A DNA stretch of 7,120 bases from a bacterium (GTDB lineage: Bacteria; Chloroflexota; Dormibacteria; UBA8260; Bog-877), in the NCBI GenBank assembly GCA_021791455.1, contig JAJYWM010000258.1, forward strand, positions 1-7,120, given 5' to 3'. Positions 1-7,120 of the stretch are shown here, piece by piece (the first letter of the stretch is position 1; each line of letters begins with the position of its first letter). Position numbers and translations under genes: made by a program. The notes below the pieces were generated by a model. It saw nothing but the letters and a program-made list of their open reading frames with translations. It ran no database searches and was not told the DNA's origin.

Positions 1-1249
<1,249 letters not shown>

Positions 1250-1265
1250 GTTTGCTAGGCCCTCT

Positions 1266-2009
1266 TCAGGTGGGAAGGTGTTGGATATAGCTCTCGTACT
1301 GCGCCATGGATACGACCTTGACCGTGATCAGCATCTGATCGTGGCCGACGCCGCAGAATTCGTAGCACTGCCCCCCGAACGTGCCCAGCTCATTGCCCTC
1401 TATGAAGGCGTGGTTGACGATCCCTGGGAGAGCGTCTATCTTGGCGCCGAGCTGGGGCACCCAGAACCCGTGAATGACATCCAGGGACTCGGTGGAGATC
1501 TCGATCGGGACGTTAACCGGGATCTCCATGGTCCTCAGGGAATACTTTCCATTGGGATAGTAGAAGGTCCAGTAGAACTGCCGGCCGATCACCTTGATGT
1601 GGATCTCCTGCCGGGCCGCGGGGCTGGCTGGGCTGGGGCCGTGCCGCAGGTAGCCGACGTTCACCACGTTGAGGAAGAACAGGGCCACCAAGACGACCAA
1701 GGGCCCGATCGTCCAGGCCAGCTCGACCCGGTTGTTGCCATGAACCTGCTTCGGCATCTCGTCTGGAGACCGCCGCCGGAAGTGGATCGCGGCGTAGAGG
1801 ATGGCGCCCCCGACCCCGATCAGTACGACTAGGGCTATGGCGGTGAAGACCCAGAAGATCATGTCGATGCGATCGACCGAGGGGCCTCCTCCGTTGAGGA
1901 AGTTGGTGTTGCTGGCGAAGACCGGCACCGCCCCCGCGGCCGCCATAAACCCTGCAATCACGACGGCGAGCGTCAACTTGCCGCCGATCCAGCTCCGCCC
2001 TGACTTCAA
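1266..2009 (-). CDS. ctaC: Cytochrome c oxidase subunit II (CuA subunit), TTG start
   Basis: Accepts electrons from cytochrome c through the binuclear CuA centre and passes them to subunit I. From the TTG at 2009-2007 the protein has 247 residues. The N-terminus (Lys2, Arg5, then a hydrophobic stretch at about 11-31 ending VPVFA) looks like a signal peptide cleaved near residue 32. Two membrane helices follow at about 50-75 and 98-120, then the cupredoxin domain. CuA ligands are all present: His180 (DVIHGFW), Cys215, Glu217, Cys219 (CYEFC), His223 and Met226. There is no CxxCH motif after the CuA domain, so this is not a caa3 enzyme with a fused cytochrome c. The frame stays open upstream to a TTG at 2108, but that codon lies in the -35 element. 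The TTG at 2009 has GGGAGGA just upstream and gives a clean signal peptide, so I chose it. It is co-transcribed with ctaD. Confidence 0.95.
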   Translation of the reverse strand: MKSGRSWIGGKLTLAVVIAGFMAAAGAVPVFASNTNFLNGGGPSVDRIDMIFWVFTAIALVVLIGVGGAILYAAIHFRRRSPDEMPKQVHGNNRVELAWTIGPLVVLVALFFLNVVNVGYLRHGPSPASPAARQEIHIKVIGRQFYWTFYYPNGKYSLRTMEIPVNVPIEISTESLDVIHGFWVPQLGAKIDALPGIVNHAFIEGNELGTFGGQCYEFCGVGHDQMLITVKVVSMAQYESYIQHLPT

Positions 2010-2013
2010 CCTT

Positions 2014-2020
2014 TCCTCCC
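2014..2020 (-). promoter_or_regulatory. Ribosome binding site that fixes the ctaC start
   Basis: On the minus strand GGGAGGA ends about four bases before the TTG at 2009-2007. This strong Shine-Dalgarno match supports the internal TTG as the start of ctaC over the more upstream in-frame TTG at 2108. Confidence 0.7.
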
Positions 2021-2078
2021 ACGACCGACAACCGGACCTGCGGCTCGGGCCTCCGCCTCCCGCCGACCGCTGCCGGGG

Positions 2079-2108
2079 AGTATGCCCGCGCCCCGATCTC
2101 AGTGTCAA
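2079..2108 (-). promoter_or_regulatory. Candidate sigma-70-type promoter for ctaCD
   Basis: Read on the minus strand, a perfect TTGACA (2108-2103) is followed after 18 bases by CATACT (2084-2079), a 4/6 match to TATAAT. Transcription would begin near 2072, giving a 5' leader of about 60 bases before the ctaC start. This is the best promoter match I see in the divergent region. It is a motif call only. Confidence 0.55.
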
Positions 2109-2145
2109 TCCTGATTTGGGTTCCGAGATGGATCGGGCCCCTGGC

Positions 2146-2151
2146 TAAGAT
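2146..2151 (+). promoter_or_regulatory. Possible -10 element for acnA
   Basis: TAAGAT matches the TAnnnT pattern of a -10 hexamer and lies about 42 bases before the acnA ATG. No good -35 element sits at 16-18 bases; the closest is TTCCGA at 2121-2126, 19 bases away. Tentative. Confidence 0.3.
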
Positions 2152-2180
2152 GATTCGGTACTGCATGGCCCCGGTATTAC

Positions 2181-2190
2181 AGGGGGAAGG
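2181..2190 (+). promoter_or_regulatory. Ribosome binding site of acnA
   Basis: AGGGGGAAGG ends two bases before the ATG at 2193, with its purine-rich core (GGGGG, 2182-2186) at a normal distance. It supports that ATG as the start. Confidence 0.65.
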
Positions 2191-2192
2191 CG

Positions 2193-4856
2193 ATGGGAAC
2201 GGACGCGTCGGCGGATCCACTAGGCGTGAGGCAGGCCCTGAGTCCTGGGGGGCCGACCTTCTTCAGCCTTCAGCGGCTGGCCGACCAGGGCCTGGCCGAC
2301 ACCGCCTCCCTACCGATCACGGTGCGGATCTGGCTGGAGATGCTGCTGAGGCAGGCCGGGTCCACGCATGTGAGCCCGGAGGACGCTCTGGTCCTGGCCC
2401 GGTGGGACCCGAAGTCGAATCCCGACCGCGAACTGCCGTTCTTTCCTTCCAGGGTGCTGCTCCAGGACTTCACCGGCGTCCCCGCAGTGGTGGACCTCGC
2501 GTCGATGCGGTCGGCGATGGCCGCCAACGGCGGGGACCCGACCCGGATTGACCCCCTGGTTGACGCCGATCTGGTGATCGACCACTCGGTCCAGGTCGAC
2601 GCGTTCGGCAGCCCTCGGGCCTATGGGATCAACCTTGAGCGCGAGTACGAGCGAAACTCGGAACGATACAGCCTTCTCCGCTGGGCCCAGCAGGCATTCC
2701 GCGGTTTCCGAGTCGTCCCTCCCGGGATGGGCATCGTCCATCAGGTGAACCTGGAGTACCTGGGCCGGGTCGTCGCCCTGCGCGAGGTAGGCGGGGAACT
2801 GGTGGCCATGCCGGACACCCTGGTGGGCACCGACTCCCACACCACCATGATCAACGCCCTCGGGGTGTTGGGCTGGGGCGTCGGGGGCATCGAGGCGGAG
2901 GCCGCCATGCTCGGTCAGCCGATGTTGCTGGCGATGCCGACGGTTGTGGGCGTCCACTTCAAGGGTCAGCTTCCCGCCGGGGTCACCGCCACCGACCTGG
3001 TGCTGCGCGTCACCCAGTGGCTGAGGGCCCATGGGGTCGTCAACAAGTTCGTGGAGTTCGCCGGCGACGGCCTCGACAGCCTCTCCCTGGCGGACAGGGC
3101 GACCCTCTCCAACATGGCGCCGGAGTACGGGGCGACCGCCGCCCTCTTCCCGGTGGACAAGACCGTCCTCGATTACCTGCGCACCACAGGACGCAGCCCG
3201 GAGCTGATCGCCCTGGTGGAGGACTACACCAGGGCTCAGGGCCTCTTCCGGGAGACCGGCGCCGCGCTGCCACGCTTCAGCGAACTGTTGGAGCTTGACC
3301 TGGATTCGATAGAGCCGAGTGTTGCGGGTCCCCGCCGACCCCAGGACCGGGTGCCCCTGGGGGAGACCGAGGAGAGTTTCAAGGTCAGCTTCAACCCCGC
3401 CTCGAAGAGGACATCGGAGGCGGGCCGCTCCGTGCTTGAGGACGGGGCGGTTGTGATCGCCGCCATAACCTCTTGCACCAACACCTCCAACCCCGGGGTC
3501 ATGGTGGCCGCCGGCCTGCTGGCGAAGAAGGCGGCAGAGCTCGGGCTGCGACCGCCGGCATACGTGAAGACCAGCATGGCGCCCGGCTCCCGCGTCGTCA
3601 CGGACTACCTGGGACAGGCGGGCCTGCTCGAGCCGATGGCGGAGATCGGGTTCGACGTGGTCGGGTACGGCTGCACCACCTGCATCGGGAACAGCGGCCC
3701 GCTCCCGGAACACGTCGCCAAGGAGGTGAGGGAGCGAGACCTCAACGTTGCCGCCGTACTCAGCGGCAATCGCAACTTCGAGGGCCGGATCCACCCTCAG
3801 GTGCGGGCCTCGTATCTGGCCTCCCCCCCGCTGGTCGTGGCCTTCGCACTGGCGGGCACGGTTCGCGTCGACCTCACCCGAGACCCTCTCGGGGTCGATG
3901 CACAAGGCAACGAGGTTTTCCTACGAGATGTCTGGCCGGGCCCGGAAGAGGTTTCCCGGGTGATCGAGGAGGCCGTGAGGCCAGAGTTCTTTCACCGCGA
4001 GTACCAGCGGATATTCGAGGGCGACGAGCACTGGCAGGGGATGGCCTCCCCCAAGGGCCCGATCTACGAGTGGAACGAGGAGTCCACATACATCCGCGAA
4101 GCGCCGCTGTTCTTGGGAATGTCACCTCAGCCGCGCCCGGTGCAGGACATCCGGGGAGCCCGGGTGCTGGCTCTGCTGGGGGATTCGATCACGACCGACC
4201 ACATCTCCCCGGCGGGGTCGATCGCTCCCGACAGCCCGGCCGGCAAGTACCTCCAGGAGCATGGGGTGCAGCCGCGCGACTTCAACAGCTACGGGTCGCG
4301 CCGAGGCAATCACGAAGTGATGATCCGGGGCACCTTCGCCAACGTGCGCTTGCGCAACCGGATGGCTGGCGAGAAGGAGGGTGGCTTCACCCGGATGCAG
4401 CCGACCGGAGAGCTCATGACCATCTTTGAGGCCTCCGAGCGATACCGGGAGCAGGGTGTACCGCTGATCGTGATAGGCGGACGGGAGTATGGATCTGGCA
4501 GCTCCCGGGACTGGGCCGCCAAGGGCACAACTTTGCTCGGGGTTCGCGCGGTCCTGGCGGAGAGCTTCGAGCGCATCCACCGCAGCAATCTGATCGGCAT
4601 GGGTGTCCTGCCCATGCAGTTCCAGCCGGGTGATAACGCGGCGTCCCTGGGCCTCGATGGGACCGAGGTCTACGAGCTTCGCGACCTGGACCGGCAGCTG
4701 GTGCCCGCCGCCACCCTGAAGTTGCGGGTGACCAGGGCCGATGGGGTGGGAGTGGAGATACCTGTCCTGGCGCGGGTCGACAATCGCACCGAGGTTGAGT
4801 ACCTCCGGCACGGGGGCGTCCTTCCCTTGGTCCTGCGCCAGTTCCTGGGCAACTGA
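2193..4856 (+). CDS. acnA: Aconitate hydratase (AcnA/IRP1 type)
   Basis: Cytoplasmic TCA-cycle enzyme that interconverts citrate and isocitrate via cis-aconitate using a [4Fe-4S] cluster. The 887 residues match the normal AcnA length (about 890). Cluster ligands are Cys428 (in SCTNTSNP), Cys494 and Cys497 (YGCTTCIGNSG). Other hallmarks are DLVIDHSVQVD near residue 127, SGNRNFEGRIHP shortly after the cluster cysteines, the swivel-domain start GDSITTDHISPAG around Asp664, NSYGSRRGNHEVM, and GSGSSRDWAAKG at 767, whose Ser770 and Arg772 correspond to the catalytic Ser642 and Arg644 of pig mitochondrial aconitase. No key residue is missing and the frame is intact. It is divergent from ctaCD and runs directly into the next gene with a five-base gap, suggesting a two-gene transcript. 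2-methylcitrate dehydratase (AcnD) and homoaconitase are less likely given the full AcnA motif set. Substrate assignment comes from family knowledge. Confidence 0.96.
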   Translation: MGTDASADPLGVRQALSPGGPTFFSLQRLADQGLADTASLPITVRIWLEMLLRQAGSTHVSPEDALVLARWDPKSNPDRELPFFPSRVLLQDFTGVPAVVDLASMRSAMAANGGDPTRIDPLVDADLVIDHSVQVDAFGSPRAYGINLEREYERNSERYSLLRWAQQAFRGFRVVPPGMGIVHQVNLEYLGRVVALREVGGELVAMPDTLVGTDSHTTMINALGVLGWGVGGIEAEAAMLGQPMLLAMPTVVGVHFKGQLPAGVTATDLVLRVTQWLRAHGVVNKFVEFAGDGLDSLSLADRATLSNMAPEYGATAALFPVDKTVLDYLRTTGRSPELIALVEDYTRAQGLFRETGAALPRFSELLELDLDSIEPSVAGPRRPQDRVPLGETEESFKVSFNPASKRTSEAGRSVLEDGAVVIAAITSCTNTSNPGVMVAAGLLAKKAAELGLRPPAYVKTSMAPGSRVVTDYLGQAGLLEPMAEIGFDVVGYGCTTCIGNSGPLPEHVAKEVRERDLNVAAVLSGNRNFEGRIHPQVRASYLASPPLVVAFALAGTVRVDLTRDPLGVDAQGNEVFLRDVWPGPEEVSRVIEEAVRPEFFHREYQRIFEGDEHWQGMASPKGPIYEWNEESTYIREAPLFLGMSPQPRPVQDIRGARVLALLGDSITTDHISPAGSIAPDSPAGKYLQEHGVQPRDFNSYGSRRGNHEVMIRGTFANVRLRNRMAGEKEGGFTRMQPTGELMTIFEASERYREQGVPLIVIGGREYGSGSSRDWAAKGTTLLGVRAVLAESFERIHRSNLIGMGVLPMQFQPGDNAASLGLDGTEVYELRDLDRQLVPAATLKLRVTRADGVGVEIPVLARVDNRTEVEYLRHGGVLPLVLRQFLGN

Positions 4857-4861
4857 AAGAG

Positions 4862-5899
4862 TTGCTGTCCCTGCACCAGTCCTCCCCGGCGCGCCGGGTG
4901 CTCGTGGGCCCAGGGGGGCTGTCACAACTCAGAGCCGAGATAGACAGGGCGGAGATGACCAAGGTTGTGTTGGTGACGAGCGCCACCCTGGCCTCCTCGA
5001 CCGACGTCGTCACCCGCGTGGAAGAGCTCCTGCGAGGCCCCCACCAGGCGACTTTCACAGGCGTCCGGCAGCACACTCCCGAGAACGCCGTCCACCAGCT
5101 CGCAGACCTCCTGGATCAGACCGGCGCGAACGGGGTGATCAGCCTGGGCGGGGGGAGTGTGATCGACGGCTGCAAGGCCGCCATCCATGAGTTTGGATCC
5201 AACGGGATCTCCCACCTCTCCGTCCCGACCACCCTGTCCGGCGCTGAGTTCACGGCTTCAGCCGGCATCACCGACTCAGCCACCCACCGCAAGCGGGGTG
5301 TGGTTGACTTCGCCTCCGCTCCCAGCCGGGTGATCCTGGACCCCGAGCCAACCCTGCACACCCCATCCCGGCTCTGGCTCGCCACGGGCATCCGCGCCCT
5401 GGATCACGCGGTAGAGACGGTTTGGGCACCCGAACGAGACCCTCTGACGGGGCATCTTGCCCTGGAGGCCATCCGGGGTCTTCTCGCTAGCCTGCCCGCC
5501 TGCGCCCAGCACCCGGACGACATCCCCTCACGGCTCGCCGCTCAGACGGCAGCATGGTGGGCCGCACTTGGGCTGGCGGGAAATACGATGGGTCCCAGCC
5601 ACCAACTGGGTCGGCTCCTGGGAGCCACCTTCGAGATCCCCCATGGGATCACCTCGTGCGTGTTCCTACCCGCCACCATAGCCCACATCGCAGCCGAGGA
5701 CGAGAGCCTGGTCGAAGCTCTCGGGCCGGCATTCGGCGTGGGCTCCCCCTCCGAGGTGGCCGACCGCTGCCGCGATTTCATCTCCGCCCTGGGTCTGCCG
5801 ACAACCCTGGCCGGGGCCGGACTCGACTCCCGCGACCTGCCCCGCTTCCTGGCCCTGGTTCCGGAGGAGTGGCACGCCATAGTCACGGTCTGCGCCTGA
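4862..5899 (+). CDS. Iron-containing alcohol dehydrogenase / maleylacetate reductase-fold protein, substrate unknown
   Basis: Predicted NAD(P)-dependent oxidoreductase of the Fe-ADH superfamily; 345 residues, somewhat short for a family of about 350-400. The N-terminal Rossmann-like domain has GGGSVIDGCK (96-105), the nucleotide-binding signature, and PTTLSGAE (122-129). The helical domain has GIRALDHAVE (176-185), GPSHQLGRLLG (244-254) and PHG (260-262). Compared with FucO, three metal-ligand histidines seem kept (His182, His247, His261), but the Asp ligand position is Arg178 and the further active-site His position is Arg251. Metal use is therefore uncertain, and the protein resembles the maleylacetate-reductase-like branch more than classic Fe-ADHs. 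The start is the TTG at 4862, the only usable upstream start before the RVLVGPGGL strand. Its ribosome site is poor (GAAAGAG is too close), so translation is probably coupled to acnA, which ends five bases upstream. Physiological substrate is not inferable. Confidence 0.82.
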   Translation: MLSLHQSSPARRVLVGPGGLSQLRAEIDRAEMTKVVLVTSATLASSTDVVTRVEELLRGPHQATFTGVRQHTPENAVHQLADLLDQTGANGVISLGGGSVIDGCKAAIHEFGSNGISHLSVPTTLSGAEFTASAGITDSATHRKRGVVDFASAPSRVILDPEPTLHTPSRLWLATGIRALDHAVETVWAPERDPLTGHLALEAIRGLLASLPACAQHPDDIPSRLAAQTAAWWAALGLAGNTMGPSHQLGRLLGATFEIPHGITSCVFLPATIAHIAAEDESLVEALGPAFGVGSPSEVADRCRDFISALGLPTTLAGAGLDSRDLPRFLALVPEEWHAIVTVCA

Positions 5900-5920
5900 G
5901 CCGAGGGCTCGCACTTCGGC
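5900..5920 (+). terminator. Hairpin directly after the dehydrogenase gene, possible terminator
   Basis: GCCGAGG (5900-5906) can pair with CTTCGGC (5914-5920), a 7-bp stem including one G-T pair, around a 7-base loop. It begins at the base after the TGA stop. No T-run follows, so it is not a classic intrinsic terminator, though high-GC bacteria often have hairpins of this sort between converging genes. Confidence 0.35.
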
Positions 5921-5982
5921 CAACCGACTCCCTCGAGATGCGCAGCCGGAGCACGCCGGGTCTTGCGAATGGCCGGATCCGG

Positions 5983-6882
5983 TCATCCGTCTGGGACGAC
6001 GACCCGGGGCAGCGGCGGCGGCCGACGCGATCTGTCGGTGCGGCTGGCGAGGATGGATCCAGTGAGGATCAGCGCGAAGCCGGCTCCGATGCCGAGCGTG
6101 AACCGCTCGTGCAGGATCATGACGCCCAGCAGCACCGCCACAGCCGGGTTGACATAGGTGACGACCGTGGCTCGGATCGGGCCCACCTCGGCGATCAACT
6201 GGAAGAAGAGGATGAAAGCGCCAGCGGTGCAGACGACACCAAGGATGCCGATCGCGAGCAGGACTGAGTGGTCCGGAACCACTGTTGGCGCCGTGAGGAC
6301 TGCGAACGGGAAGTAGGCCACAGCGCAGACGCCCAACGATGCAGCTACCACTCCTAGTCCTGGCAGGTCCGAGAGTCGGCGAGCCAGGACCTGGGGTCCC
6401 AGCGAGTAGCAGACGACGACCACGGCCATCTCCAGTGCCGCCAGGGGAGAGAGGCTGCCGAGGTCCAGTCCCAGAACGGCAAGCACACCCCCAAGGCCCA
6501 CCAAAAGCCCGGCGACCTGGGTGCGCCCGAGGGCCCCTCCTCGTCCGCTGGCGCTGACCAGGATGACTCCCACCAGGGGAACGGCTGCAACCAGAAGGCC
6601 GGAGAGGGAACTGGTGATGCGTGTCTCGGCGTCGGACAGCAAGACCCAGGGCAGGGCGATCTCGATCACCGAGTAGGCGAGCAGCCAGCGCCAGCGCGTG
6701 GCCACCACCCGCACCTCGCCCCGGGCGGTCGCAACCGGCAAGAGCAGGAGGGCGCCGATAGCCGTCCTGGCGAAAACCAGGAAGACCGGGGAGATGGTCG
6801 CGACCGAGATCCTGATCAGGAGGTAAGGCAACCCCCAGACCACGCACATTGCAACGAAGAGCATCAGGCCCCGGCGACTCAT
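5983..6882 (-). CDS. EamA/DMT-family membrane transporter
   Basis: Integral inner-membrane protein of the drug/metabolite transporter superfamily (RhaT/YdcZ-like EamA repeat), probably exporting an amino acid or small metabolite; the substrate cannot be told. The 299 residues fit the family. Hydrophobic segments suggest ten helices: about 6-26, 31-50, 65-84, 91-110, 121-140, 146-166, 175-195, 207-227, 236-257 and 263-281, i.e. two five-helix EamA repeats. Typical features are VVWGLPYLLIRIS in helix 1, and YVNPAVAVLLGVMILHERFT at the end of the second repeat with the conserved Glu259. The C-terminal tail (RTDRSRRPPPLPR) is basic and cytoplasmic. The ATG at 6882 is the only start after an in-frame TAG at 6960-6958. 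No Shine-Dalgarno is visible. The gene converges with the upstream dehydrogenase and seems monocistronic. Confidence 0.9.
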   Translation of the reverse strand: MSRRGLMLFVAMCVVWGLPYLLIRISVATISPVFLVFARTAIGALLLLPVATARGEVRVVATRWRWLLAYSVIEIALPWVLLSDAETRITSSLSGLLVAAVPLVGVILVSASGRGGALGRTQVAGLLVGLGGVLAVLGLDLGSLSPLAALEMAVVVVCYSLGPQVLARRLSDLPGLGVVAASLGVCAVAYFPFAVLTAPTVVPDHSVLLAIGILGVVCTAGAFILFFQLIAEVGPIRATVVTYVNPAVAVLLGVMILHERFTLGIGAGFALILTGSILASRTDRSRRPPPLPRVVVPDG

Positions 6883-7057
6883 TGGAGAAATTGTCGCGGC
6901 ATCGCCACTCGGCCCCTGGGCACCGTCGCCAGAGGGGGCGGCCGTGGCCCACCCTTCCTACGGCTAAATTCGGGTGAGATGCATTGGAACCGCCAGATTC
7001 AACCGAGGAGCCGTGCGGCCCACCGGCCGGCGGTCCGTCGCAAGGGGCTCTGCCGGC
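6883..7057. other. Non-coding stretch upstream of the transporter
   Basis: I see no supported gene here. On the minus strand GACAAT (6895-6890) lies seven bases before the transporter ATG, the spacing expected for a -10 element of a leaderless transcript, but no -35 match accompanies it. Two copies of the hexamer GCCGGC (7026-7031 and 7052-7057), each self-complementary, could pair across a 20-base loop. This is weak evidence for a terminator of the gene at the right edge. Confidence 0.4.
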
Positions 7058-7120
7058 TCACGCCTCCCTGTTCCCCACCGCGAATACACGTCGGTAGCGC
7101 AGCAGGTTCCCCCCCGCCCG
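7058..7120 (-). CDS. Possible C-terminal end of an unidentified gene
   Basis: On the minus strand the frame ending with TGA at 7060-7058 reads NLLRYRRVFAVGNREA before the stop, a composition plausible for a real protein tail. Only 20 codons lie in the window and no family is recognisable. It may equally be chance open frame. Confidence 0.25.
   Translation of the reverse strand, partial: RAGGNLLRYRRVFAVGNREA

Larger units (their letters stand above)
2010..2192. other. Divergent intergenic region between ctaC and acnA
   Basis: These 183 bases separate the oxidase genes (leftward) from aconitase (rightward) and must hold the promoters for both. The left part contains the ctaC promoter; the right part holds a TAAGAT hexamer and the acnA ribosome site. 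I saw no convincing repeated operator and no conserved small ORF. Open frames crossing it have no ribosome sites and no recognisable product. Confidence 0.7.

Noticed and set aside
2310..3905. 531-codon open frame on the minus strand opposite acnA
   Set aside because: It is a codon-bias shadow of the well-supported aconitase gene: the translation is rich in His, Arg, Gly and Asp with no recognisable domain and no ribosome site.
5973..5982. Palindrome CCGGATCCGG before the transporter stop
   Set aside because: A short GC-rich palindrome is expected by chance here; no second copy or conserved partner was seen.
5860..5990. Possible frameshift truncating the dehydrogenase C-terminus
   Set aside because: The protein is a little short, but neither other frame downstream continues into a plausible family-like C-terminus.
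5666..6952. 428-codon minus-strand open frame covering the transporter and part of the dehydrogenase
   Set aside because: It overlaps two supported genes in another frame and its Arg/Pro/Gly-rich translation matches no family.
7085..7120. tRNA-like stretch (GGTAGCGCAGCAGGTT) at the right edge
   Set aside because: It resembles a tRNA D-arm, but the following bases do not supply the complementary half of the D-stem or a plausible anticodon arm before the window ends.

Overview
The window is high-GC bacterial DNA (roughly two thirds G+C by eye) carrying ordinary central-metabolism and membrane genes. It is consistent with an actinobacterium or another high-GC aerobe such as a Chloroflexota-like lineage. 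The sequence does not settle the taxonomy, and the A2-type oxidase argues against simply assuming a mycobacterium-like organism.

Layout. Positions 1-2009 (minus strand) hold the start of a cytochrome c oxidase operon: ctaC (subunit II, CuA) followed 16 bases later by ctaD (subunit I), which runs off the left edge. A 183-base divergent intergenic region (2010-2192) carries a good promoter for ctaC and a weaker candidate for the rightward gene. Positions 2193-4856 (plus) encode a full-length aconitase of the AcnA/IRP1 type. Five bases after its stop begins an iron-containing-alcohol-dehydrogenase-fold protein (4862-5899), very probably in the same transcript. A hairpin lies directly after that gene, in the 83-base gap to a converging gene. 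Positions 5983-6882 (minus) encode a ten-helix EamA/DMT-family transporter. The last ~240 bases are mostly non-coding, with a possible C-terminal fragment of another minus-strand gene at the right edge.

How the genes fit together. Aconitase feeds the TCA cycle, whose reducing equivalents are consumed by the respiratory chain ending in cytochrome oxidase, so the divergent ctaCD/acn arrangement is metabolically coherent. The dehydrogenase-like protein has an unknown substrate and altered metal-site residues. The transporter substrate is unknown.

I found no CRISPR array, mobile element, RNA gene or clearly new multi-gene system. The points most worth checking are the A2-type proton-channel signature and changed Mg-site residues in CtaD, and the aconitase-coupled dehydrogenase that lacks two of the usual metal/active-site residues.
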